Under the pieces are notes generated by a model that was given only the letters and a program-made list of their open reading frames with translations, did not search any database and was not told the DNA's origin. This document shows, one piece after another, positions 1-6,854 of a stretch of DNA of 7,016 nt. The DNA is taken from contig CAKZVG010000504.1 of assembly GCA_937921835.1 (NCBI GenBank), forward strand, positions 1 through 7,016, in the 5' to 3' direction. Position numbers and translations under genes: made by a program. The stretch's first letter is position 1. Each line of letters begins with the position of its first letter. The DNA is from an uncultured Bryobacteraceae bacterium (lineage in GTDB: Bacteria; Acidobacteriota; Terriglobia; Bryobacterales; Bryobacteraceae).

Positions 1-3000
1 TCGGACGCAACGCCCGCAGACGCCCGGCCAGTTCCCGCCCGGTCATGGAGGGCATGACGACGTCGGTCAGCATCAGGTGGATGGGTCCCGAATGGCGTTC
101 GGCCAGCAGCAGCGCCTCGCCGCCCATGCCCGCCTCCAGCACGCGATAGCCATAGCCTTTCAGGATTTCCACGGTCAGGCTGCGGACCTGCGCCTGGTCC
201 TCCACCACCAGGATCGTCTCGGAGCCGGCCAAGGAGTCTTCGATCGTTGCCCGGGCCGTCTCGCTGGTCTTCGCCGCGCCGGCGCACGGCAGATCGATCT
301 TGAACGTCGTGCCCCGGCCCGGCTCGCTGTAGACCCAAATCCTGCCGCCGCTCTGCCGCACGATGCCATAGACGGTGGCCAGTCCGAGGCCGGTCCCCTT
401 TCCTTCCCCCTTGGTGGTGAAAAAGGGGTCGAAGATGCGATCGAGAACCTCCTTCGCCATTCCCACACCGGTGTCGGTGACGGTCAGGCGCACGTAGTCA
501 CCCGGTTCCAGGCCGCCGGCTTCCTCCGCGCCACCGCCCTCCAGGCGGACCGCGGAGGTCTCGATAGTCAGCTTGCCCCCCTCCGGCATGGCGTCATGCG
601 CGTTCACCACCAGGTTCATGAGCACTTGGTTCAATTGGCCCCGGTCGGCCATGACCAGCCCGATCGAGGGGTCCAGCACCGTGACCACCTCGATGTCCTC
701 GCCCACCAGGCGCTGGAGCATATCGGCGTCTTCGGCCACGAGCTGGTTCAGGTCCAGCGGCTTCGGTTCAATCACCTGTTTGCGACTGAAGGCCAGCAAC
801 TGCCGGGTGAGCGACGCCGCCCGGTCGCCCGACTTGCGGATTTCCTCGATCGGCTTGCGGAGCGGGTCGGCCGGATCCAGCCGCGACAGTAACAAGTCGG
901 CGTAGCCGTTGATGACCGTCAGCAGGTTGTTGAAGTCGTGCGCCAGCCCGCCGGCCAGCCGCCCGACGCTTTCGAGCCTCTGCGCCCGCTGGAGTTGTTC
1001 GGTCAACTGGGCCTTTTCCCGCTCGGCCCGGCGCCGCTCGGTGACGTCGTGCAGGATACAGTGGGTGCGCAGAAACCGGCCTTCCGCATCGCGCCCTGCC
1101 TTGCCGTCGAAGCCGATGATCACGCGCGAGCCGTCCTTGCGCCGCAGCGCGAACTCTACGTGCGCCTCGCCGCTCTCCTTACAGCGCGGGAACAGCTCCC
1201 GGAACCGTTCCACCTCGGCCGGGCCGTCAAGGAACTCGCCGAACCAGTGTCCTAGCACCTCGTCACGGGTGTATCCGAGAGCGTCAAGCCAAGCCGGGTT
1301 GATGTCAGCCAGCCGTCCCTCGGCATCGAGCGACTGGTAGCCCAGCGGCGAATCCAGGTACAGCCTCCGGTAGCGCTCCTCGCTCCGGCGCAGATCTTCC
1401 TGCGTCCGGCGCTGTTCGAGCGCGGTGGCAAGGCTGCCGGCGGCACGCTCAAGCAGGCCGATCATCTCGGGGGTGAACTTCCCCGAAGCGCGATCGTTGC
1501 ACTGAAGCAGGCCGATGGTCTTACCGCCGAAATGCAGCGGGATCAAGGCCAGGGAGTGGTAGCCCTCGCGCAGACAGCGCCCGCGCCAGTGCGGCGGCAG
1601 CCGCGCCGGTTCCGTGGCGGCCAGGACATCCTCCGTGCTGTTGGTCCAGAAGCTCCCATGCGCGGTGACATGCTCCAGCCCGGGATCCAGCCGCCCTTCG
1701 ATCGCCGCCCCGCACAGACACTCCAGTTCCGTACCGCCGGCGCCACACAGCCGCTTTTCGGTTTCGACGAACTCGGCCGGAAACCCGCGCGTTTCCGAGT
1801 ATGGGAAATCGCCGCCGTCCCGCAGCCGGATGCCGACCGCTTCGCAGCCCGACCACTCCTGGAGAAAGCCGGTGACCATGGACAGCAGACCGCGCGTATC
1901 GTTGGGAGCGTTCAGAATGCGCAGAAGCTGGAGCATTGTCTCCCGCTCCGCTTCATAGAGCTTGCGGTAGGTCACGTCCAGGGCGGTCGAGAGCAGGCGC
2001 GGAACGCCCCCGATGGTGACCGGCGCCACGTCGTAGGAGCAGACCAGCCGGCGCCCGTCCTTGGCGCGCGGAGTGAGTTCCAGATTGGTCAGGCGCCCCT
2101 GCTCGCGAAAGTCGCGCAGGATCCGCTCCTGCTCTTCCGGCTCCAGCCACCCGATCTCAACCGCGGTCCTGCCGAGAACTTCTTCCCGCCGGAAGCCCGA
2201 CACCGCTTCGAACTTCTCGTTCACCTCGAGGAAGGTTCCGTCCTCGATGGTCCGCATGCTCATCATGACCGGCGCCTTGAAGAAGGCGAGCGAGAAGCGC
2301 TCCTCGCTTTCGCGCAGCGCCCGCTCAACCCTGGCGCGCTCCTCCTCGCCGGCGAAACGGTCCAGCGCGAAGGAGATGTCCATGGCCACCTCCTCGAACA
2401 GATGGACCTCAGACGGGCTGAAGAACTCCGCCTCCGCGGCGTACAAGCAAAGGACGCCGTAAACGCCGCCCCCCAAGCGCAGGGGAAACGCGGCGCAAGA
2501 CCCAATGCCCGCCTCCCGGGCGAAGGCGTAGCAGCCCTCGCCCGGCTGCTCGGGCGAGATCCGGTTGCACAGGACCGGACGATTCCCGCCGATGGCGGCG
2601 CGCGCCAGGCCGCACTCGGCCTTGTCCAGCGCGTGCGGAAAGCGCCCCGTATCGCCTTTGAGCGCGGCCACGCGGACCGCGCCGCCCGGCTCCGCCACGC
2701 CGATCCACGTCATCCGGAAGTGGCCAAACTCCGCCGCCACGTGGCAGATGGTCTCGAACAACTCCTCCCGCGCGCGGGCGCGGGCTACCGCCTGGTTCAC
2801 CTGGCTCAGAACCGCGTAAAGCCGGTTCAACTTGAGAAGTTCGGCTTCCTGCCGTTTGCGCGCGGTGATGTCGTGGAAAAAGCACGCGAACCGTCCCTCG
2901 CGCGGCCGGAACGCCAGGACTTCGAACCATTTCCCAAGCGGGGTGTGGAACTCCTCGAATTGCGCCGGTTCGCCGGTGAGGACCACCCGGCCATAGGTTT

Positions 3001-3355
3001 CAATCCACTTCGCGTCCGTATCCGGCAGAACTTCGAGCAGCCGCCTGCCCACGATCGCCCCGGCCGGAATGCCGGTGAGCTTCTCAAACGTCGGATTGAC
3101 GGCCAGAAAGCGGTAATCGCAGGGCCGCCGCTGTTCGTCAAACAGCATCTCGTGCAGGGCGAAGCCGTCCAGCATGCGCGTGAACGGCATCTCGTAGAGG
3201 TCTTCCGCTTCCCGGCCGCCGAGTGCGGCCAGCGCCTCTTCGCGGCTGGAATAGGCCAGCACCGGATAGCCGGCGGAGCCGAGCGCGCTCAGCATCCCGG
3301 CGCGCCGGACGGGATCGGCTTCGATCAGGATCAGACCTCGTGGTGCGGGTTCCAA
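1..3355 (-). CDS. Hybrid sensor histidine kinase with three PAS domains, two GAF domains and a C-terminal receiver (3' end outside window)
   Basis: Predicted cytoplasmic two-component hybrid kinase that autophosphorylates on His and passes the phosphate to its own receiver. The window shows 1118 residues; the C-terminus lies beyond the left edge. Approximate order: receiver-like half segment (8-46), PAS (61-167), GAF (178-330), PAS (345-465), GAF (474-650), PAS (655-772), HisKA (790-860), HATPase (900-1030), receiver (from 1047). The H-box [13 protein letters not shown] has His806. The N-box is [15 protein letters not shown], the G-boxes are DTGVGM and [15 protein letters not shown], and the F-box is FDPFFTTK. 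The receiver shows VVEDQ (acidic E1052/D1053) and MLTDVVMP with phospho-acceptor D1098. I see no signal peptide or membrane segment, so ligand sensing should be internal. The TTG start is chosen because AGGAGG sits 5 nt upstream, a stop (TAG, 3382-3380) lies just before it in frame, and no ATG or GTG lies between; the next in-frame ATG (3295) would cut the first beta-strand. Family certain; signal unknown. Confidence 0.95.
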   Translation of the reverse strand, partial: MEPAPRGLILIEADPVRRAGMLSALGSAGYPVLAYSSREEALAALGGREAEDLYEMPFTRMLDGFALHEMLFDEQRRPCDYRFLAVNPTFEKLTGIPAGAIVGRRLLEVLPDTDAKWIETYGRVVLTGEPAQFEEFHTPLGKWFEVLAFRPREGRFACFFHDITARKRQEAELLKLNRLYAVLSQVNQAVARARAREELFETICHVAAEFGHFRMTWIGVAEPGGAVRVAALKGDTGRFPHALDKAECGLARAAIGGNRPVLCNRISPEQPGEGCYAFAREAGIGSCAAFPLRLGGGVYGVLCLYAAEAEFFSPSEVHLFEEVAMDISFALDRFAGEEERARVERALRESEERFSLAFFKAPVMMSMRTIEDGTFLEVNEKFEAVSGFRREEVLGRTAVEIGWLEPEEQERILRDFREQGRLTNLELTPRAKDGRRLVCSYDVAPVTIGGVPRLLSTALDVTYRKLYEAERETMLQLLRILNAPNDTRGLLSMVTGFLQEWSGCEAVGIRLRDGGDFPYSETRGFPAEFVETEKRLCGAGGTELECLCGAAIEGRLDPGLEHVTAHGSFWTNSTEDVLAATEPARLPPHWRGRCLREGYHSLALIPLHFGGKTIGLLQCNDRASGKFTPEMIGLLERAAGSLATALEQRRTQEDLRRSEERYRRLYLDSPLGYQSLDAEGRLADINPAWLDALGYTRDEVLGHWFGEFLDGPAEVERFRELFPRCKESGEAHVEFALRRKDGSRVIIGFDGKAGRDAEGRFLRTHCILHDVTERRRAEREKAQLTEQLQRAQRLESVGRLAGGLAHDFNNLLTVINGYADLLLSRLDPADPLRKPIEEIRKSGDRAASLTRQLLAFSRKQVIEPKPLDLNQLVAEDADMLQRLVGEDIEVVTVLDPSIGLVMADRGQLNQVLMNLVVNAHDAMPEGGKLTIETSAVRLEGGGAEEAGGLEPGDYVRLTVTDTGVGMAKEVLDRIFDPFFTTKGEGKGTGLGLATVYGIVRQSGGRIWVYSEPGRGTTFKIDLPCAGAAKTSETARATIEDSLAGSETILVVEDQAQVRSLTVEILKGYGYRVLEAGMGGEALLLAERHSGPIHLMLTDVVMPSMTGRELAGRLRALRP

Positions 3356-3360
3356 CGGGA

Positions 3361-3366
3361 CCTCCT
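3361..3366 (-). promoter_or_regulatory. Shine-Dalgarno AGGAGG of the hybrid kinase
   Basis: A full-consensus AGGAGG on the minus strand lies 5 nt before the TTG at 3355. It decides the start of the kinase, because the in-frame stretch back to the upstream stop holds no ATG or GTG. It is the only strong ribosome binding site seen near any start in this window. Confidence 0.85.
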
Positions 3367-3373
3367 GGACCGG

Positions 3374-3417
3374 CCGTTCCTAACCGTTCCGCGCGCGGCG
3401 GCGCCTGAACGGAACGG
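3374..3417. repeat. Perfect 8-bp inverted repeat with a third half-copy, upstream of the kinase
   Basis: CCGTTCCG (3384-3391) and CGGAACGG (3410-3417) are exact reverse complements separated by 18 nt. The loop is GC-rich and can itself pair weakly (GCGC...GCGC). A further CCGTTCC lies at 3374-3380, in direct repeat with the 3384 copy at a 10-bp step. The element falls between the ubiE stop and the kinase Shine-Dalgarno. Read on the minus strand it could act as an RNA hairpin ending or slowing ubiE transcription, but no U-tract follows, so a classical intrinsic terminator is not supported. Three boxes spaced by about one or more helical turns could equally be a protein operator. The repeat is seen directly; its role is inference. 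Confidence 0.6.
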
Positions 3418-3461
3418 GGAACTGGCGCCCTACCGTGCCGCCGGTTCCGACTTTAGACCGT

Positions 3462-4211
3462 CTAGCAGTATATATCGTCCGGCGCCGTACCGATGTGCAG
3501 CGCCACGATTCCCGCCGTGATCCGTTCGAAAGCAACCTCGCGGAAGCCCGCCGCGCGCATCTCCGCGGCCAGTTCCTCTGCGCCAGGGAACCTGCGCACC
3601 GATTCGGGCAGGTAGCCGTAGGCTTCGGGAGAGCCGGAAACCAGGCCCCCCAGGCGCGGCAGGACGCGCGCCGAGTAGCAGCCGTACAGCCGCCGGAAGA
3701 GGGGATTTGGCGGCGTGGAGAACTCCAGGATGGCCGCCACGCCGCCCGGCTTCAGCACCCGCAGCATTTCGGCCAGCCCGTCGCGGTAGTTCACCAGGTT
3801 GCGGAAGCCGAAGGCGGCGGTGATGAGATCGAGCGAGTGCGCCGCCAGCGGGAGGCGCAGCGCGTCGGCCTCGAACAGCGCCGATCTCAGCCCCGCGCGG
3901 GCGATCTTGGCGCGCGCGCTTTCGAGCATGGGACGGCAGAAATCGCTCCCCATCACCGGCGCGCCCCGTTCGCGTTCGAGCGCCAGCACCAGGTCGCCCG
4001 TTCCGCAGCAGATGTCCAGTACGCGCGCTCCCGGGCGGCGGAGAATGGCGCGCAGGCGCCTTGCCGCGCGCGCTCGCCAGTAGCGGTCCACGTTGAGCGA
4101 CAGCAGGTGGTTGAGCAGGTCGTAGCGCGGCGCCACGCGCCCGAACATGCCGCGGATCCAGCGCGCCGCTTCCTCCTCCCCGCGAGCGCCCTCGGGCGCG
4201 GCGCCTTTCAT
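3462..4211 (-). CDS. ubiE: Demethylmenaquinone/2-polyprenyl-benzoquinol C-methyltransferase (UbiE/MenG)
   Basis: SAM-dependent methyltransferase for the last C-methylation in menaquinone (or ubiquinone) synthesis, acting on a membrane-embedded prenylated substrate. The 249-residue length is normal for the family. Diagnostic motifs are MFGRVAPRYDLLNHLLS (22-38), the SAM-binding motif I VLDICCGTGDL (64-74), an acidic D90 after the second strand, FGFRNLVNYRDGLAEMLRVL (134-153), KPGG (154-157), LEFSTPPNPLFRRLY (162-176), YGYLPESVRRFP (198-209) and the C-terminal ITAGIVALHIG (231-241). The start is the ATG whose ATGA overlaps the aroB stop. The frame stays open upstream inside aroB, but that extension has no family similarity. 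No strong ribosome binding site precedes the ATG, so translation probably depends on aroB by coupling. Whether the substrate is menaquinone cannot be told from this protein alone; menaquinone is the usual quinone in Acidobacteriota. Confidence 0.95.
   Translation of the reverse strand: MKGAAPEGARGEEEAARWIRGMFGRVAPRYDLLNHLLSLNVDRYWRARAARRLRAILRRPGARVLDICCGTGDLVLALERERGAPVMGSDFCRPMLESARAKIARAGLRSALFEADALRLPLAAHSLDLITAAFGFRNLVNYRDGLAEMLRVLKPGGVAAILEFSTPPNPLFRRLYGCYSARVLPRLGGLVSGSPEAYGYLPESVRRFPGAEELAAEMRAAGFREVAFERITAGIVALHIGTAPDDIYC
3467..3472 (-). promoter_or_regulatory. Possible -10 element (TATACT) for the kinase, inside the ubiE 3' end
   Basis: On the minus strand TATACT matches the sigma-70 -10 consensus at 5 of 6 positions. 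It lies in a short AT-rich patch formed by the last ubiE codons, including an ATA codon that is rare in such GC-rich DNA. I find no convincing -35 at 16-18 bp. If used, transcription would start around 3460 and give a kinase leader of about 105 nt containing the inverted repeat. Weak evidence only. Confidence 0.25.
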
Positions 4212-5281
4212 CGCAGAGCGCCGCGGATGGCCTCGAGCACCATCGCCTGGTCCAACCCCGACATCACCCTGACCGCGCCGATGCGCTCCGGCAGGACGAA
4301 ATGCACCTTGCCCTGGACGGTCTTCTTGTCGCCCTGGAGCCGGGCGGCGAGCGCCTCGGCCGCGATGCCATCGAGCGGCGGAATGGGACCGTAAGCGGCG
4401 ATGGCGGCGGCGATGCGCCGCTCCTGTTCCTCCGTCAGCAGGCCCGCCAGACGGGCCAGGTGCGTGGCCGCGCGCATCCCGAACGCCACCGCCTCGCCGT
4501 GCAGGAAGCGTGCGTAGGCGGTCTCGGCTTCGAGCGCGTGTCCCACCGTGTGGCCGAAATTCAGGATGCGCCGCAGATCTCCCTCGCGCTCGTCGGCGCT
4601 GACCACTTCGGCCTTGATGCGCACCGACTCCGCGATCAGCGCGTCCACCACGGACGGCTCGCGCGCCAGCACCTCCGCCGGCCGGCGCTCCATCAGTTCG
4701 AACAATTCCGGGCTGCGGATCACCCCGCACTTCAAGACCTCGAACAGCCCGGCGCGGTACTCGCGCCCGGGAAGCGTCGCCAGAACGTCCGGATCAATCA
4801 CCACCGCCAGCGGCTGGTGGAAGGCGCCGAGCAGGTTCTTTCCCTCGGCGAGGTTCACCCCCGTCTTGCCGCCCACGCCCGCGTCCACCTGCGCCAGCAG
4901 CGTGGTCGGCGCCTGGATGACCGGGATGCCGCGCATGAAGATGGCGGCCAGGAACCCGCCCAGATCGTTGGTGATGCCGCCGCCGAAGGCGATCACCACG
5001 CTCGATCGGTCGCCGCCCGCGCGCAGCATCTGTCCGGCCAGCGCCTCCACCTCACTTAGCCGCTTGCGCTCTTCGCCGCCCGGAAAGAACAGCACCTGGC
5101 GCGGGCGCCCTGCCAGAGCCTTCTCCACCACCTCTCCATGCAGCCGCCACACGTCCGCGGTGGTGACGACGAACAGCTTGCCGGCCGTTGCGGGGACGTG
5201 GGCGGCGAGCGAAGCCAGCGCGCCGCGCTCGACAATCACAACATAACGGGCGCGCGGTGTTTCCACTGCGTAGCGGGGCAT
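4208..5281 (-). CDS. aroB: 3-dehydroquinate synthase
   Basis: Second step of the shikimate pathway: converts DAHP to 3-dehydroquinate using NAD and a divalent metal, in the cytoplasm. The product is 357 residues, a normal full length. Family motifs are FPGGEERK (66-73), the NAD-binding GGG (100-102) followed by ITNDLGGF, PTTLLAQVDAGVGGKTGVN (125-143), GKNLLGAFHQP (147-157), EVLKCG (181-186), ILNFGHTVGHALE (239-251), HGEAVAFGM (261-269) and DKKTVQGKVHFVLP (318-331). By comparison with characterised enzymes the likely metal ligands are E181, H244 and H261, with H248 as a catalytic residue. The commonest GGGVxGDL motif reads GGGITNDL here. The start gives the usual MPRYAVETP-like first strand, but no Shine-Dalgarno precedes it. 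It is the first gene of a two-gene unit with ubiE and its start is 7 bp from that of the divergent nadB. Confidence 0.97.
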   Translation of the reverse strand: MPRYAVETPRARYVVIVERGALASLAAHVPATAGKLFVVTTADVWRLHGEVVEKALAGRPRQVLFFPGGEERKRLSEVEALAGQMLRAGGDRSSVVIAFGGGITNDLGGFLAAIFMRGIPVIQAPTTLLAQVDAGVGGKTGVNLAEGKNLLGAFHQPLAVVIDPDVLATLPGREYRAGLFEVLKCGVIRSPELFELMERRPAEVLAREPSVVDALIAESVRIKAEVVSADEREGDLRRILNFGHTVGHALEAETAYARFLHGEAVAFGMRAATHLARLAGLLTEEQERRIAAAIAAYGPIPPLDGIAAEALAARLQGDKKTVQGKVHFVLPERIGAVRVMSGLDQAMVLEAIRGALR

Positions 5282-5293
5282 ACAGAAGTTGTA
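5281..5293. promoter_or_regulatory. TACA-N5-TGTA dyad at the aroB/nadB divergent junction
   Basis: The 13-bp sequence TACAGAAGTTGTA is an imperfect palindrome with 4-bp arms, centred on 5287. It spans the 7-bp gap between the aroB ATG (5281) and the nadB TTG (5289). Read toward aroB, TACAAC occupies positions -12 to -7 relative to the A of the ATG, where a -10 box would sit if the aroB mRNA were leaderless. TACAAC matches TATAAT at 4 of 6 positions and I find no good -35. It may be an operator, a leaderless promoter element or chance; arms this short are expected fairly often by chance. Confidence 0.3.
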
Positions 5294-6854
5294 CCATGGA
5301 AAAGTTACGCCGACTTCAGAAGCTCAATATGACTTTCTCGTGGTGGGCGCGGGAGTCGCCGGGCTGCGCGCCGCCATCGAGCTTGCGCCGGCCGGGCGCG
5401 TCCTGGTGGTCGCCAAGGACAGCCTGCGCGAGTCTTCCTCGGAGTATGCCCAGGGCGGCATCGCGGTTGCCCTGAGTGACGATGACGAGGTGTCCCTGCA
5501 CGAACAGGACACGCTGGTGGCGGGCGACGGCCTGTGCGACCGCGAGGCCGTGCGCGCGCTGGTCGAGGAAGGTCCGGCCGCCATCCAGCAGTTGATCGAC
5601 TGGGGCGTGCAGTTTGACCGCGAGGGCGCCCGGCTGGTGTTTGCCCGCGAAGGGGCGCACAGCCGCAGCCGCGTGCTGCACGCGCACGGCGATTCCACCG
5701 GGCGCGAGATCTCGCGCGTGCTTTACCAGAAGGCGGCCTCGCTTCCCAATGTCGAGTTCCGCAGCTTCTCGGCCATCACCGACCTGCTGAGTGACGGCTC
5801 CGAGGTATGCGGCGCGCTGGCCTGCGACGCCTCGGCCAGGGAGTCTTTCGTGCTGCGGGCGCGCGCGGTGCTGCTGGCCACCGGCGGACTGGGTTGCGTC
5901 TACTCGGAAACCACCAATCCCGACGTGGCCACCGGCGATGGCGTCGCCTGCGCCTTCCGCGCCGGGGCCGAGGTGCAGGACATCGAGTTCGTGCAGTTTC
6001 ACCCCACCGCGCTGCATCTGGAGAACGCGCCCCGCTTCCTGCTCTCGGAGGCGCTGCGGGGTGAAGGCGCTAGGCTGCGCAACGAGGCGGGCGAGCGTTT
6101 CATGCAGCGCTACCACCCGCTTGAGGAACTGGCTCCGCGGGATGTGGTCGCGCGCGCCATCTACGCCGAGATGCGCCGCACCGGCGGAAGCCATGTTTAC
6201 CTCGACCTGACGCACCTCCCCGGCGGATTCGTGGCGCGCCGTTTCCCGCGCATTTACGAGACCTGCCTCAAGTATGGCCTGGACCTCGAGTCACAGCCCG
6301 CGCCGGTGCATCCGGCCGCGCACTACGCCATGGGTGGTGTGCGCACCGACCTCCAGGGGCGCACCCGCCTTCAGCGCCTTTTCGCGGCCGGCGAAGTGGC
6401 CTGCACCGGCGTCCACGGCGCGAACCGCCTGGCGAGCAACTCGCTGCTGGAGGGCGTGGTCTTCGGCGCCCGCGCCGGGCGCGCCATGCGGGAATGGGCC
6501 GGTTCGAACCTCCCGCCTGCCTGCGCCGCTCCGGAACCCCGCTTCCCCGACATGAGCGAGCAGGAGGTAAGGCGGCTGGCGTGGGAGGAGTGCGGAGTGG
6601 TGCGTTCCGGCGCCGGGCTCGAACGCGCGCTCGCGCGGCTGGACGCGGCGCGTTGGGCGGGAGGGATTTCCCCGGACCGCCTCCGCCACGAGACCCGCAA
6701 CCGCCACCTGGTGCTGAGCCTGATCGCCCGCTGCGCGCTGGCGCGCAGGGAGAGCCGCGGCGCGCATTGCCGCACCGACTATCCCGAGAAGCGGCCCGAA
6801 TTCCAGAAACACTCGCTTATCGCTCCGACTCAGAATGAAGTTACCTTCGTGTAG
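5289..6854 (+). CDS. nadB: L-aspartate oxidase
   Basis: FAD flavoprotein that oxidises L-aspartate to iminoaspartate, with O2 or fumarate as electron acceptor in known enzymes; first step of de novo NAD synthesis before NadA. Read from the TTG it is 521 residues, near the family norm. Seen in order: YDFLVVGAGVAGL (14-26, FAD dinucleotide fold), SEYAQGGIAVAL (51-62), REGAHSRSRVLHAHGDSTG (120-138), ATGGLGCVYSETTNPDVATG, QFHPTALH with H238, LLSEALRGEGARL, LAPRDVVARAI with R284, AAHYAMGG with H345, GANRLASNSLLEG with R380, and ESRGAHCRTDYP near the C-terminus. H238, R284, H345 and R380 line up with E. coli NadB H244, R290, H351 and R386. TTG 5289 is the only usable start in this frame after the stop at 5271-5273 and before YDFLVVG. 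An ATG at 5296 is one frame off; a single extra A in the A4 run at 5300-5303 would bring it into frame (see findings). nadA and nadC are not in the window. Confidence 0.96.
   Translation: MYHGKVTPTSEAQYDFLVVGAGVAGLRAAIELAPAGRVLVVAKDSLRESSSEYAQGGIAVALSDDDEVSLHEQDTLVAGDGLCDREAVRALVEEGPAAIQQLIDWGVQFDREGARLVFAREGAHSRSRVLHAHGDSTGREISRVLYQKAASLPNVEFRSFSAITDLLSDGSEVCGALACDASARESFVLRARAVLLATGGLGCVYSETTNPDVATGDGVACAFRAGAEVQDIEFVQFHPTALHLENAPRFLLSEALRGEGARLRNEAGERFMQRYHPLEELAPRDVVARAIYAEMRRTGGSHVYLDLTHLPGGFVARRFPRIYETCLKYGLDLESQPAPVHPAAHYAMGGVRTDLQGRTRLQRLFAAGEVACTGVHGANRLASNSLLEGVVFGARAGRAMREWAGSNLPPACAAPEPRFPDMSEQEVRRLAWEECGVVRSGAGLERALARLDAARWAGGISPDRLRHETRNRHLVLSLIARCALARRESRGAHCRTDYPEKRPEFQKHSLIAPTQNEVTFV

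Noticed and set aside
77..1340. Several plus-strand open frames over the kinase catalytic region
   Set aside because: They overlap each other in different frames and lack motifs; the minus-strand frame here encodes the H-, N-, G- and receiver boxes without interruption.
3384..3417. Classical intrinsic terminator for aroB-ubiE
   Set aside because: The 8-bp stem is good but no T-run follows on either strand and the loop is long (18 nt), so it is reported as an inverted repeat of unknown role.
1532..3520. Long plus-strand open frame (662 codons) antisense to the kinase
   Set aside because: Its translation is low-complexity, rich in Arg, Pro, Ala and Gln with no recognisable motifs. It mirrors the codon bias of the true minus-strand kinase, whose PAS, GAF, HisKA, HATPase and receiver motifs are unmistakable.
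4212..4730. Upstream extension of the ubiE frame inside aroB (173 extra codons)
   Set aside because: The frame is open by chance in GC-rich DNA. The extra stretch is Gly/Arg/Ala-rich without family similarity, while UbiE begins naturally at the ATG overlapping the aroB stop.
5296..5475. Short plus-strand frame beginning MEKLRRLQKLN as a separate small gene
   Set aside because: It overlaps the conserved FAD-binding part of nadB and turns into shadow-like sequence after about 12 codons. Its ATG is of interest only as a possible nadB start.
5316..6215. Minus-strand open frame (299 codons) antisense to nadB
   Set aside because: No recognisable domain, and composition typical of a shadow frame; nadB on the plus strand carries every expected motif.
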